This document shows positions 1 to 6,432 of a DNA stretch of 11,133 bases, in pieces (position 1 is the stretch's first letter; each line of letters opens with the position of its first letter). This DNA is from JANRKN01 sp033763435. GTDB taxonomy: Bacteria > Planctomycetota > Phycisphaerae > Phycisphaerales > UBA1924. The position numbers and the translations under genes are program-made. The stretch is from contig JANRKN010000108.1 of assembly GCA_033763435.1 (NCBI GenBank), forward strand, positions 1-11,133. The letters run 5' to 3'. The notes below the pieces were generated by a model that had not been told where the DNA came from, did no database searches, and saw only the letters and a list, made by a program, of their open reading frames with translations.

Positions 1-25
1 TTGTTTGCGGCTTGTGCGCGGGGCT

Positions 26-979
26 TCAGGCCCCGCCGTGGTCCCAGCCGAGGGTGGAGATGTCGCGTCGAAAGCCGTCGGCCTGAACGAGAACACAACC
101 CGGGTCAGTCGCCGGGGCGATCACGGTGCCGATGCGGGTGACGGGCAGCGCATCGGCGCCGCGGGCGAGCGACGCGGGAGGCTCGGCCCGAGCTGTGAAG
201 AGGAGTTCATAGTCTTCGCCGTCACGAATGGGCGCGAGGGGTCCTTGCGCGTCGGCGTGGCGGGGGATGGCGCGCTCGTCGAGTTCGAGCGTGACGTTGG
301 AGGCGCGGGCGAGCCGGGCGCCGTCGAGCCCGAGCCCGTCGGAGAGGTCCATCATCGCGGTGAGGCGATCGCCGAGTGCGTCGGCGAGCGATGCGGCGGC
401 CTCGACGCGCGGCTCGAAGCTCGCGTGCCGGCCTGATTTCAGCGAGCCCCCGAGCGCGCCGGTGACGTAGACGCCGTCGCCCGGCTTCGCGCCCGAGCGG
501 AGGACCGCACCCCGCCGCGGGTGAGGAGTGCCGAGCACCGTCACCGTCAGCACCATCGGCCCGGCCTGAGATGGGCCAAGGGTGGCGATGTCGCCGCCGA
601 CGATCGGCGCATGCCAGCGCTCGGCCCAGAACTTCATCCGCTCGAAGAGCGCGTTCGCGACTGGCTGCGAGACCCACGCGGGCAGACAGGCGGTCGCGAG
701 CGACGCGATCGGCGTTCCGGCCATCGCAGCGATGTCAGAAATGGAGCGTGCCACGGCCTTGCGCGCGGTGAGGTCGATCAGCGCGTCGGTCACGCCTCCA
801 TCGGTCCACTCGGGCACGTGCCGACCCGCAACCACGTGGTCGACCGTCAGCAGCACAGGCCCTCGCGGATCGACCAGCGCGCAGTCATCTCCCGGCCCAA
901 GAAGCACCGCGGGGAACCGCTCGGAAAGCCCTTGGCTCCGCTGCGCAATCGTCTGAAGAAGATTGGACTCAATCGCCAA
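26..979 (-). CDS. thiL: Thiamine-monophosphate kinase (ThiL)
   Basis: ThiL phosphorylates thiamine monophosphate with ATP to give thiamine diphosphate, the last step of cofactor synthesis, in the cytoplasm. The 317-residue product has the family's usual length and its motifs in order: GPGDDCA at about 28-34 (metal and nucleotide binding), DHVVAGRHV at 47-55, a K/R-x-ARSISDIAAMAG helix at 74-88, GGDI at 128-131, YVTGALG at 171-177, MDLSDGL at 210-216, GEDYELLF at 254-261 and the terminal GWDH at 311-314. The start is TTG; an AGGA ribosome binding site lies 6 nt upstream (986-989), which supports it over any internal ATG. The gene is divergent from the lectin-like gene, with a 188-bp gap. The stop is only 25 bp from the left edge, so any downstream operon partner is not visible. 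Confidence 0.95.
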   Translation of the reverse strand: MAIESNLLQTIAQRSQGLSERFPAVLLGPGDDCALVDPRGPVLLTVDHVVAGRHVPEWTDGGVTDALIDLTARKAVARSISDIAAMAGTPIASLATACLPAWVSQPVANALFERMKFWAERWHAPIVGGDIATLGPSQAGPMVLTVTVLGTPHPRRGAVLRSGAKPGDGVYVTGALGGSLKSGRHASFEPRVEAAASLADALGDRLTAMMDLSDGLGLDGARLARASNVTLELDERAIPRHADAQGPLAPIRDGEDYELLFTARAEPPASLARGADALPVTRIGTVIAPATDPGCVLVQADGFRRDISTLGWDHGGA

Positions 980-1167
980 GGGAAGTCCTGGGAATAGGGT
1001 GGAACGAGAAACGCGGGGCTTTGCGCGGCCTCGAAAGGGGGTATTTTATCGGTATCCGCTCATCCGGCCGCGGGAAACCCGCGAAGTCGGGTCGGGCGGC
1101 GGCCGGCACGTTTCCGCGTGTCGGTCCGCGGTGGGGGCACACGTTGCTCTGAGAGAAGGAGACAGAC
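980..1167. other. Divergent intergenic region, thiL / lectin-like gene
   Basis: This 188-bp gap must hold promoters for both directions. An AT-rich island at 1041-1050 stands out from the GC-rich surroundings; read on the minus strand it contains TAAAAT (1043-1048), a fair -10 box for thiL, but no matching -35 box was found. Two hairpins could form in the leader of the lectin-like gene: a perfect 6-bp stem at 1069-1083 with an AAA loop, and an 8-bp stem at 1103-1110/1117-1124 with one G-U pair and a 6-nt loop. A strong AAGGAG ribosome binding site lies at 1156-1161. No convincing small gene was seen. Confidence 0.45.
986..989 (-). promoter_or_regulatory. Ribosome binding site deciding the TTG start of thiL
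   Basis: On the minus strand AGGA is followed by a 6-nt spacer (CTTCCC) and then TTG. This is what makes the non-ATG start credible. The predicted protein then begins right at the usual beginning of ThiL. Confidence 0.6.
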
Positions 1168-1710
1168 ATGAAGACCACGACGGCAATTCTGGCATTGGCG
1201 GCGCTCGCGGGCTCGGCCTCGGCGTCGATCACGTACATCGGGTCGTTCGGCGGCAAGGACTATTACCGCAACGACACGCTGCTCTCGTACACCAACGCGC
1301 GTTCGGTCGCTGAGAATCTGTTCGCGGGGCAGTCCTATCTGCTCGCGATCAACTCAGCCGCGGAGCAGGCCTGGCTGAACAGCACGATCGGGCACATCAC
1401 CAACTCGGGCCCGGTGTTCTGGCTCGGGCTGAACAAGGCCGGGAACCCCGGCGGCGGTCAGGCCGCGCTCAACACCTGGGATTCGGGCGAGGCCGTGACG
1501 TACACCAACTGGATCGGCAACGCGACGTTCAACGATCCGAACCGCAACTACGCGTCTTGGAATTGGAACAACGGCGGCGGCTGGGACCTGCTCAGCGACA
1601 CCGGTTCGCCCTTTGGCCTCAAGCGCTCGATCATCGAAGTGCCCGCCCCCGGCGCGCTCTCGCTGATCGGCCTCGCGGGCCTTGCCGCGGCGCGCCGTCG
1701 TCGGGCCTGA
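1168..1710 (+). CDS. Secreted C-type-lectin-like domain protein with PEP-CTERM-like tail
   Basis: The 180-residue protein has three parts. Residues 1-20 are a signal peptide (Lys, then an Ala/Leu core ending in ASAS). Residues 21-157 look like a C-type-lectin-like domain: WLGLN at 85-89, W-x-SGE-x4-YTNW at 104-115, and a late W-x-W...GGWDLL at 131-142, where the family usually has WND. Residues 158-180 are a sorting tail: VPAPG, a hydrophobic stretch, then Arg4. Such tails are normally recognised by an exosortase and removed during surface delivery; no exosortase is in the window. The protein has no cysteine at all, whereas classical lectin domains use disulfides. The start is fixed by AAGGAG 6 nt upstream, and a strong terminator follows, so it appears to be a single-gene unit. 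The ligand is unknown; carbohydrate binding is not demonstrated. Confidence 0.8.
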   Translation: MKTTTAILALAALAGSASASITYIGSFGGKDYYRNDTLLSYTNARSVAENLFAGQSYLLAINSAAEQAWLNSTIGHITNSGPVFWLGLNKAGNPGGGQAALNTWDSGEAVTYTNWIGNATFNDPNRNYASWNWNNGGGWDLLSDTGSPFGLKRSIIEVPAPGALSLIGLAGLAAARRRRA

Positions 1711-1735
1711 GTCCGCATCGATTGGCCCATCTTCG

Positions 1736-1765
1736 ACGCCCGTGCCTCTGTGCACGGGCGTTTTT
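1736..1765 (+). terminator. Rho-independent terminator of the lectin-like gene
   Basis: A perfect 10-bp stem (1736-1745 with 1752-1761) encloses the 6-nt loop CTCTGT and runs directly into TTTTT (1761-1765). It sits 26 bp after the stop codon. On the opposite strand no T-tract follows the stem, so it should act only on plus-strand transcripts and not on the convergent gamma-glutamyltransferase gene. Confidence 0.9.
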
Positions 1766-1785
1766 CGTTTCGGCTGTGGATTGGT

Positions 1786-3552
1786 TCAGTAACCCGCCGC
1801 GGCGCCGTCCTTGCGGCTTTCGGTCGCGCCCGCCCAGACGCCCGCGGGCATCCGCATGATCGCCTGATAGCCGCCGAAGAGCGCCGTGGGGCCGGGCTTG
1901 AGTGTGTGACCCCGGCGCGCGAGTTCCGCGAGGGTCTCGGGCGTGAAGCCCGGTTCGAGGTTGACCACGCCGCCGGTGGTCATCGCCGCGACGTCGCCCT
2001 GCGGCTCGGTCGAGCCGTCGTGATGGATCCGCGGCACGTCGCCCGCACGCTGAAGCCCCATGCCGAAGTCGATGAGGTTGATGACGATCTGTGCGTGCCC
2101 CTGCGGCTGCATGGCGCCGCCCATCACGCCGAAGCTGAGCCACGGCGCGCCGTCCTTGGTGATGAACGCGGGGATGATCGTGTGGAACGGGCGCTTGGCG
2201 GGCGCGAAGACGTTGGGGTGATTCTCTACGAGCGCGAACTGCTCGCCTCGGGACTGGAGCATGAAGCCCAGCGTGGATCCGTCCTCGCGCATGGGCACGA
2301 CGCCCGAGCCCATGCCGCGGTAGTTGGACTGGATCAGCGAGACCATCATGCCCGAGTCGTCGGCGGTGGTGAGATAGATCGTGTCGGCGCCGGTGGGGAT
2401 CTCGCCCGGCTCGGGCGCGGGCGCCGCGCGGGCCATGTCGATGCGCTTGCGGCGCTCCGCGGCGTACTCAGCGCTGATGAGTGTCTTCACGGGCACCTTC
2501 GCGAAGGTCTGGTCGGCGTAGTAGCGCGCACGGTCCTCGAACGCGAGCTTCTTGGCCTCGATGAACGCGTGGATGTAGTCGGCGCTGCCGAAGCCCATCG
2601 CGCGGAGGTCAAACCCTTCGAGGATTTTGAGGATCTGCAGCGCCGCGATGCCCTGCCCGTTGGGCGGGATCTCCCACACGTCGTACCCGCGGTAGTTCGC
2701 GCTGACGGGCTCGACCCACTCGCCGCGATGGCGCGCAAAGTCGTCGGCGCTGACCCAGGGCGCGCCGAGCTGGGCACGCAGCGTGCGCTCGATCGCGGCG
2801 GGAATCTCACCCGCGTAGAACGCCTCGCGCCCGCGCTCGGCCAGGGCCTTGTAGGTCGAGGCCAGCGCGGGGTTGGTCCAGATCTGTCCCGCGGTGGGGG
2901 CGGAGCTTTCGCGCATGAACTGTGCCGCGAAGCCGGGGTAGTTCTTGCCGCGCGGGCCAAACCGGGTCACGGTGATCGCCCACGCCTCGGCGATGCGCGG
3001 GCTGAGCGGGAAGCCTGCCTCGGCATAGCGGATCGCGGGCGCGAGCACGTCCTTCATGGGAAGCTTGCCGAAGCGCTCGTGCAGCGCGAACCAGCCATCG
3101 ACCGCGCCCGGCACGGTGACGCACAGGGGCCCCTCGCGAGGGATCTCGCGGAAGTTGCGCTCGCGCAGGATCTCGCGGAGCTGTTCGAGCGAGACGCTCG
3201 CGGGCGAGCGGCCCGAGCCGTTGTAGCCAAACAGCTTCTTCTGGGCAGGATCCCAGACGAGCGCGAAGAGGTCGCCCCCGATGCCGCAGCCGGTGGGTTC
3301 CATGAGCCCCAGGCACGCGTTCGCGGCCAGCGCCGCATCGAGCGCGGTGCCGCCTGCCTTCATGATGTCGAGCGCGGCCTGGGTCGCGAGCGGGTGGCTC
3401 GTCGCGGCCATCGCGCGCGTCGCGTACACCTCGGGGCGCGCGGCGGCGGGCGTCGGCGCGGGTTCGGGCGGACCAGCAAGCGCGGGCGCGCCCTCGGCGA
3501 GCAGGGGCGAAAGCAGCATCGGCACCATGACGAACAGGGTGGAGGGCTTCAC
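1786..3552 (-). CDS. Secreted gamma-glutamyltransferase-family enzyme (Ntn hydrolase)
   Basis: Members cut themselves into two chains and use the newly exposed threonine to cleave or transfer gamma-glutamyl groups, for example from glutathione. The 588-residue product has the usual length. It has a signal peptide (about 1-27), NGSGRSP at 111-117 with the substrate arginine R115, the autocleavage site Asp-Thr at 390/391 in GADTIYLTTAD (T391 the predicted nucleophile), SLIQS at 405-409, KRPFHTIIPA at 453-462 and the MGGAMQPQGH oxyanion region at 477-486. The SSM motif of classical enzymes is replaced by FHTI, as in YwrD-like relatives, so the substrate may not be glutathione. The start is GTG with no clear ribosome binding site. 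The stop of the upstream gene is in the same frame, 9 nt away, so the start cannot lie further upstream and translational coupling is likely. It is the last gene of a three-gene operon. Confidence 0.92.
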   Translation of the reverse strand: MKPSTLFVMVPMLLSPLLAEGAPALAGPPEPAPTPAAARPEVYATRAMAATSHPLATQAALDIMKAGGTALDAALAANACLGLMEPTGCGIGGDLFALVWDPAQKKLFGYNGSGRSPASVSLEQLREILRERNFREIPREGPLCVTVPGAVDGWFALHERFGKLPMKDVLAPAIRYAEAGFPLSPRIAEAWAITVTRFGPRGKNYPGFAAQFMRESSAPTAGQIWTNPALASTYKALAERGREAFYAGEIPAAIERTLRAQLGAPWVSADDFARHRGEWVEPVSANYRGYDVWEIPPNGQGIAALQILKILEGFDLRAMGFGSADYIHAFIEAKKLAFEDRARYYADQTFAKVPVKTLISAEYAAERRKRIDMARAAPAPEPGEIPTGADTIYLTTADDSGMMVSLIQSNYRGMGSGVVPMREDGSTLGFMLQSRGEQFALVENHPNVFAPAKRPFHTIIPAFITKDGAPWLSFGVMGGAMQPQGHAQIVINLIDFGMGLQRAGDVPRIHHDGSTEPQGDVAAMTTGGVVNLEPGFTPETLAELARRGHTLKPGPTALFGGYQAIMRMPAGVWAGATESRKDGAAAGY

Positions 3553-3561
3553 GCGGGCAGT

Positions 3562-4239
3562 TTACAGGGTGCGCACCGAGGCCGTACCGCACTCGGGGCA
3601 GGGCGCGTCGGGCGCGAGGCCCTGGCGCGAGTATCCGCAGTCCGGGCAGCCGCGCGGGTGCTTCAGGAGAATCCAGAGCCCCCGTGTGGGCGCGACGAGG
3701 AGCGCGCCGGTAATGAGCCACCAGGGGATGTAGAGGCGACGATCTCTCCCGCGGAGATCGGTGTAGACGCCCATGCCGAGAAACACATAAAGCGGGGGTT
3801 CGATGCGCGACCACGGCATCCGCGGGTTCTGATCGGGGCCGATTTCGTCGGTGTCGTGCCGGAGAGTGTTGTTGGAGAGTTGGAGTCCGGTCGCGAAGAA
3901 GGCCGGCCGATCGCGCATCAGCAAGCTCTGCCGACGGAGAATCAGCCGTCCGTCGAAGGACAGAACGCTGAGAAAGACCTCGTCCCAGTTGTAGAGCGCA
4001 GACCCGTCGGGTGCGGTAGTGGTCGACGTCCTCGTCGGGCCGATGGAGGTATAGACCAACGAGTCGCAGCGTCCGACGCTGAAGGACCACAGCCAACCGG
4101 TGCCGATCGCGAGCGCGAGCGAGATCAGGCAGAGTGCGGCCTTCACGGGATGCTTGCGGGCGGGAGCGAGCCGACGGCCGAGCTCGCTGGAAGCAGGAGC
4201 GGACGCTGTAAGTCGAGATTCATCACGCGGCATGGTCAT
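3562..4239 (-). CDS. Membrane protein with C-terminal zinc ribbon (operon gene 2)
   Basis: I do not recognise a named family. The 225-residue protein has a charged N-terminal segment (1-31), a membrane helix at about 32-52, a roughly 115-residue central part probably outside the membrane, a second helix at about 168-192, and a four-cysteine ribbon (C198, C201, C214, C217) containing GLAPDAPCPECGT. The ribbon should lie on the cytoplasmic side if both helices span the membrane. The ATG at 4239 overlaps the upstream stop as ATGA, so I prefer it to a start 60 nt further upstream that would overlap the neighbour by 64 nt. It has the same layout as the upstream gene, and the two ribbon-coding stretches share 43 identical bases, so they are probably duplicates that have diverged in the central part. 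Function unknown. Confidence 0.8.
   Translation of the reverse strand: MTMPRDESRLTASAPASSELGRRLAPARKHPVKAALCLISLALAIGTGWLWSFSVGRCDSLVYTSIGPTRTSTTTAPDGSALYNWDEVFLSVLSFDGRLILRRQSLLMRDRPAFFATGLQLSNNTLRHDTDEIGPDQNPRMPWSRIEPPLYVFLGMGVYTDLRGRDRRLYIPWWLITGALLVAPTRGLWILLKHPRGCPDCGYSRQGLAPDAPCPECGTASVRTL
3587..3629. repeat. 43-bp direct repeat, copy 1 (ribbon-coding)
   Basis: These 43 bases are identical to 4294-4336, in the same orientation. Both copies encode the end of the zinc ribbon (Arg-Gln-Gly-Leu-Ala-Pro-Asp-Ala-Pro-Cys-Pro-Glu-Cys-Gly) in the two tandem membrane-protein genes. Outside this stretch the genes diverge. Confidence 0.95.
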
Positions 4240-5024
4240 GGCGTGATCGCTGGCTCGTGAGTAGATCGAGCGGGTGGAGCGACGGGCAGCGTGCCGCACT
4301 CGGGGCAGGGCGCGTCGGGCGCGAGGCCCTGGCGCGGATAGCCGCAGGCGGTGCAGAGCCCGCGTCGACGTCGGCGCGCGAGCAGGGCCCAGCGGATCGC
4401 GTGCATCAGCGCGAGGAACGGCAGCGCGTAGAGCGCCGAGGCCGCGGCGAAGCGGGCGGGCAGCGGGTGCAGCGGCATCGGTCGGGAATGGATCGCGGCC
4501 GAGCGGGGCATTCGGAGTTCGTCGTCGATGATCCAGACGCCCCGTTGCAGGTTGATCTCTCGGACCGGGCCGCTATTGGGCAGTTCGCCCCGGAGGTACA
4601 AGAAGGGCCAGCCCGCGGCAACGATGCTGCGGAACCGCTCAACAGAGTCCCATCGCTCGGAGAAGTCCCATGGCATCAGTTCACGCGCGAGCCACGACGG
4701 AAACGCGCGCCGACCTTCGAGCTCTTCGCGTTGGAGCAGCGACTCCGAGATGCGCTTGTTGAATCGGTCGGCCGCGAAGAGACTTGTTTGCGCCAGCGTC
4801 ATTCCGGGCCAGACCGGGCTGGTGTTCAGTGTGGTCGTGCTGACCCACATCGGCTCAGGAATGAGGGAGGGGTGGGGCATGTCGAGCACCACCGCGCGTT
4901 CCTCGAGCCAGCGCGCGCGGATCACGCCGAGATAGGCGATCGCGCAGGCCGCGACGGCGCCCAGCGCGAGACTGAGCGCGATCAGCAGCGCGTGCGTGCG
5001 GAGGTGGCGGGGCGGGCGGGCCAT
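4236..5024 (-). CDS. Membrane protein with C-terminal zinc ribbon (operon gene 1)
   Basis: This is a 262-residue protein of no named family that I recognise. Helix 1 spans about 12-34, a central domain about 35-188, helix 2 about 190-215, then an Arg-rich stretch (217-221, positive-inside) and a ribbon with C224, C227, C240 and C243. A proline-rich tail of about 18 residues follows. The central domain has several Trp residues and WIIDDEL at 164-170 but no motif I can assign. I chose the ATG at 5024, with a GTGGGG purine stretch just upstream; a TTG at 5033 would add three residues. It is the first gene of the operon leading to the gamma-glutamyltransferase. A terminator for the preceding gene ends only about 25 bp before this start. 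Confidence 0.8.
   Translation of the reverse strand: MARPPRHLRTHALLIALSLALGAVAACAIAYLGVIRARWLEERAVVLDMPHPSLIPEPMWVSTTTLNTSPVWPGMTLAQTSLFAADRFNKRISESLLQREELEGRRAFPSWLARELMPWDFSERWDSVERFRSIVAAGWPFLYLRGELPNSGPVREINLQRGVWIIDDELRMPRSAAIHSRPMPLHPLPARFAAASALYALPFLALMHAIRWALLARRRRRGLCTACGYPRQGLAPDAPCPECGTLPVAPPARSTHEPAITP
4294..4336. repeat. 43-bp direct repeat, copy 2 (ribbon-coding)
   Basis: This is an exact copy of 3587-3629, inside the upstream tandem gene. A 16-bp part overlapping its left end (4292-4307) also recurs at 11049-11064 in the ribbon of the last gene of the window. That shorter match may only reflect the shared Cys-Pro-Glu-Cys-Gly-Thr codons. Confidence 0.95.
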
Positions 5025-5048
5025 GCCCCACAAGATACCGCGGGCAAC

Positions 5049-5076
5049 AAAAAACCGCAGGGCGCGGGCCCTGCGG
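5049..5076 (-). terminator. Rho-independent terminator of the deoxyhypusine-synthase-like gene
   Basis: Read on the minus strand, a perfect 9-bp stem (5076-5068 with 5063-5055) with a 4-nt loop is followed by six T (5054-5049). It begins about 30 nt after the stop at 5106. It lies immediately before the first gene of the next minus-strand operon, whose start is at 5024. Confidence 0.9.
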
Positions 5077-5105
5077 CTGAAAATGCTCAGAATCTCAGGC
5101 GCGGC

Positions 5106-6245
5106 TCAGCGGGCGCCGGCCTTCTTCTTGGCGCTGGTGAAGGTGGGGAGGGTCGCGTCCTTCTCGAAGAGGTCGGCGAACTTGAAGCCCTTGCGGCCCT
5201 TCCACGCCTTGCGGTGGTACGCGTCGCTCGCGAGCAGCGGGAAGAGCGCCGAGAGCTCGCCGAAGACCATCTGCTCGTGCACGACGTCGACCTTGCCCCA
5301 CGAGCAGGCCTCGCGGAGGGTCGAGCCCGAGAGCGCGCCGTCGCGGCTGTCGGCGACGGTCATCTGCACGGCGTACTTGTGCATGCCGATATCGCCGCGG
5401 GCCTTGCCGCCCTTGCGCTCGTTGAGCAGTTCGGCGGCGACGACGATGTCCTGGGCGAAGTTCTTGGGCACGCCGCCGCCGAGCATCAGCAGGCCCGTGT
5501 CCTTGCAGGCGAGCTTGATGTCGGTGAGTTCGCGGAAGTCCTTGCCCGAGTCGAAGGCGACGAGGCCCCGGCCTTCCTCGATCGCCTCGGTCTGCTGCAG
5601 CACGATGCCGAAGCCAGCCGAGCAGTCGCTGAACGCGGGGACGAAGATCGGGACGCGCTTCTGGTAGCAGGTCTTCACGATCGACTCGTTCTTGGCGAAC
5701 TTGGGGTTGTTGGCGAGGTAGGCGCCCATGGCCTCGATGAACTCGCGGCTGGAGTAGGCGCCGGGCTGGAAGGCGTTGAAGATCTCGTACGTCGCGTGGT
5801 CGCAGGCGCGGAGATCGTCCTCATCGATGTAGGTGTCGTAGATGCGGTCGATCATCATGTCGCGGAGGGTGAGGTCGTCGACGGGCGGGGCCTCGGGGCT
5901 GCCGGGGGCGATGTAGTGCTTGAAGCCCAGGCCCTCGAAGAAGTCCTGGTCGACGATGTTCGCGCCGGTCGAGACGATGGCGTCGATCATGTTGTTCTCG
6001 ATCATCGTCACGATGGCCTTCTTGAGGCCGGCGGAGATGAGCGAGCCCGCGAGCGTGAGGATCACGCCGCAGTCCTTGTCCTTGAGCATCATGGAGTAGA
6101 TGTCGGCCGCGTTCGCGAGCGTGCGGCTGGAATACGCCATCTCGCGGTAGCTGTCGATGACGGGGCGCGCGTCGAAGGCGGTGATGTCGATGTGCTCGAC
6201 CGGGCGCGAGAGCAGTTCTTTCTTGGTCCACTTGCCGTTGGCCAT
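5106..6245 (-). CDS. Deoxyhypusine-synthase-family protein, probable polyamine aminobutyl transferase
   Basis: Deoxyhypusine synthase uses NAD to move the aminobutyl group of spermidine onto a lysine of eIF5A; relatives such as plant homospermidine synthase use putrescine as acceptor. Bacteria lack eIF5A, so bacterial members are expected to act on small amines. The 379-residue product keeps the fold's landmarks: a Rossmann-type start (LTLAGSLISAGLKKAI, 63-78), VPIFVPAFSDCSAG (198-211), LGGGVPKNF (255-263) and EACSWGK (312-318) with the catalytic lysine K318. By hand comparison with the human enzyme, the NAD-side aspartates D207 and D302 and glutamate E312 are kept, but the spermidine-side positions D243, H288 and D316 correspond to F212, N262 and L305 here. 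The ATG has AAAGG 9 nt upstream. It is a single gene with its own terminator, near speA. The substrate is inferred, not shown. Confidence 0.85.
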   Translation of the reverse strand: MANGKWTKKELLSRPVEHIDITAFDARPVIDSYREMAYSSRTLANAADIYSMMLKDKDCGVILTLAGSLISAGLKKAIVTMIENNMIDAIVSTGANIVDQDFFEGLGFKHYIAPGSPEAPPVDDLTLRDMMIDRIYDTYIDEDDLRACDHATYEIFNAFQPGAYSSREFIEAMGAYLANNPKFAKNESIVKTCYQKRVPIFVPAFSDCSAGFGIVLQQTEAIEEGRGLVAFDSGKDFRELTDIKLACKDTGLLMLGGGVPKNFAQDIVVAAELLNERKGGKARGDIGMHKYAVQMTVADSRDGALSGSTLREACSWGKVDVVHEQMVFGELSALFPLLASDAYHRKAWKGRKGFKFADLFEKDATLPTFTSAKKKAGAR

Positions 6246-6432
6246 GGTTCAAAGCCTTTCCGCGGAGAACGTCCGCGATGATCGGTCGCCCGCGCGAAGG
6301 GTTCGCGTGAGGCGGTGCGTCGGCCAAGCCCCCCTGGCCTGCGAGTTGTGACGGGAAGCCGCGGGGGTGACGCGGCCGGAAGAAGTATAGAACCTTCCGA
6401 ACGCTTGGCCAGCCCGCGGGTTACGGTTTGGT
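6246..6432. other. Divergent intergenic region, deoxyhypusine-synthase-like / acetyltransferase genes
   Basis: This 187-bp gap holds the ribosome binding site of the minus-strand gene (6255-6261), a perfect 6-bp stem with a 7-nt loop at 6358-6376, a weaker 5-bp inverted repeat at 6322-6326/6335-6339 around a C-run, and the AT-rich promoter-like spot at 6384-6411. No open frame here looks like a gene. Confidence 0.4.
6384..6411 (-). promoter_or_regulatory. Possible promoter of the deoxyhypusine-synthase-like gene
   Basis: On the minus strand TGGCCA (6411-6406, 4 of 6 to the -35 consensus) is separated by 16 nt from TATACT (6389-6384, 5 of 6 to the -10 consensus). It would give a leader of about 130 nt. 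The same AT-rich spot could serve the divergent acetyltransferase gene. Planctomycete promoter rules are poorly known, so this is tentative. Confidence 0.3.

Noticed and set aside
969..1256. 95-codon frame on the minus strand overlapping the starts of thiL and the lectin-like gene
   Set aside because: It has no ribosome binding site, crosses the divergent promoter region, and lies antisense to the signal peptide of the lectin-like gene.
1750..4260. Very long open frame (836 codons) on the plus strand
   Set aside because: It is antisense to the gamma-glutamyltransferase and ribbon genes, its product is Arg/Gly/Ala-rich without domain motifs, and it reflects GC-rich codon structure. The minus-strand genes have clear family motifs.
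4257..6281. Open frame of 674 codons on the plus strand
   Set aside because: It is antisense to the deoxyhypusine-synthase-like gene and the first ribbon gene, and it crosses the terminator. Composition is that of a shadow frame.
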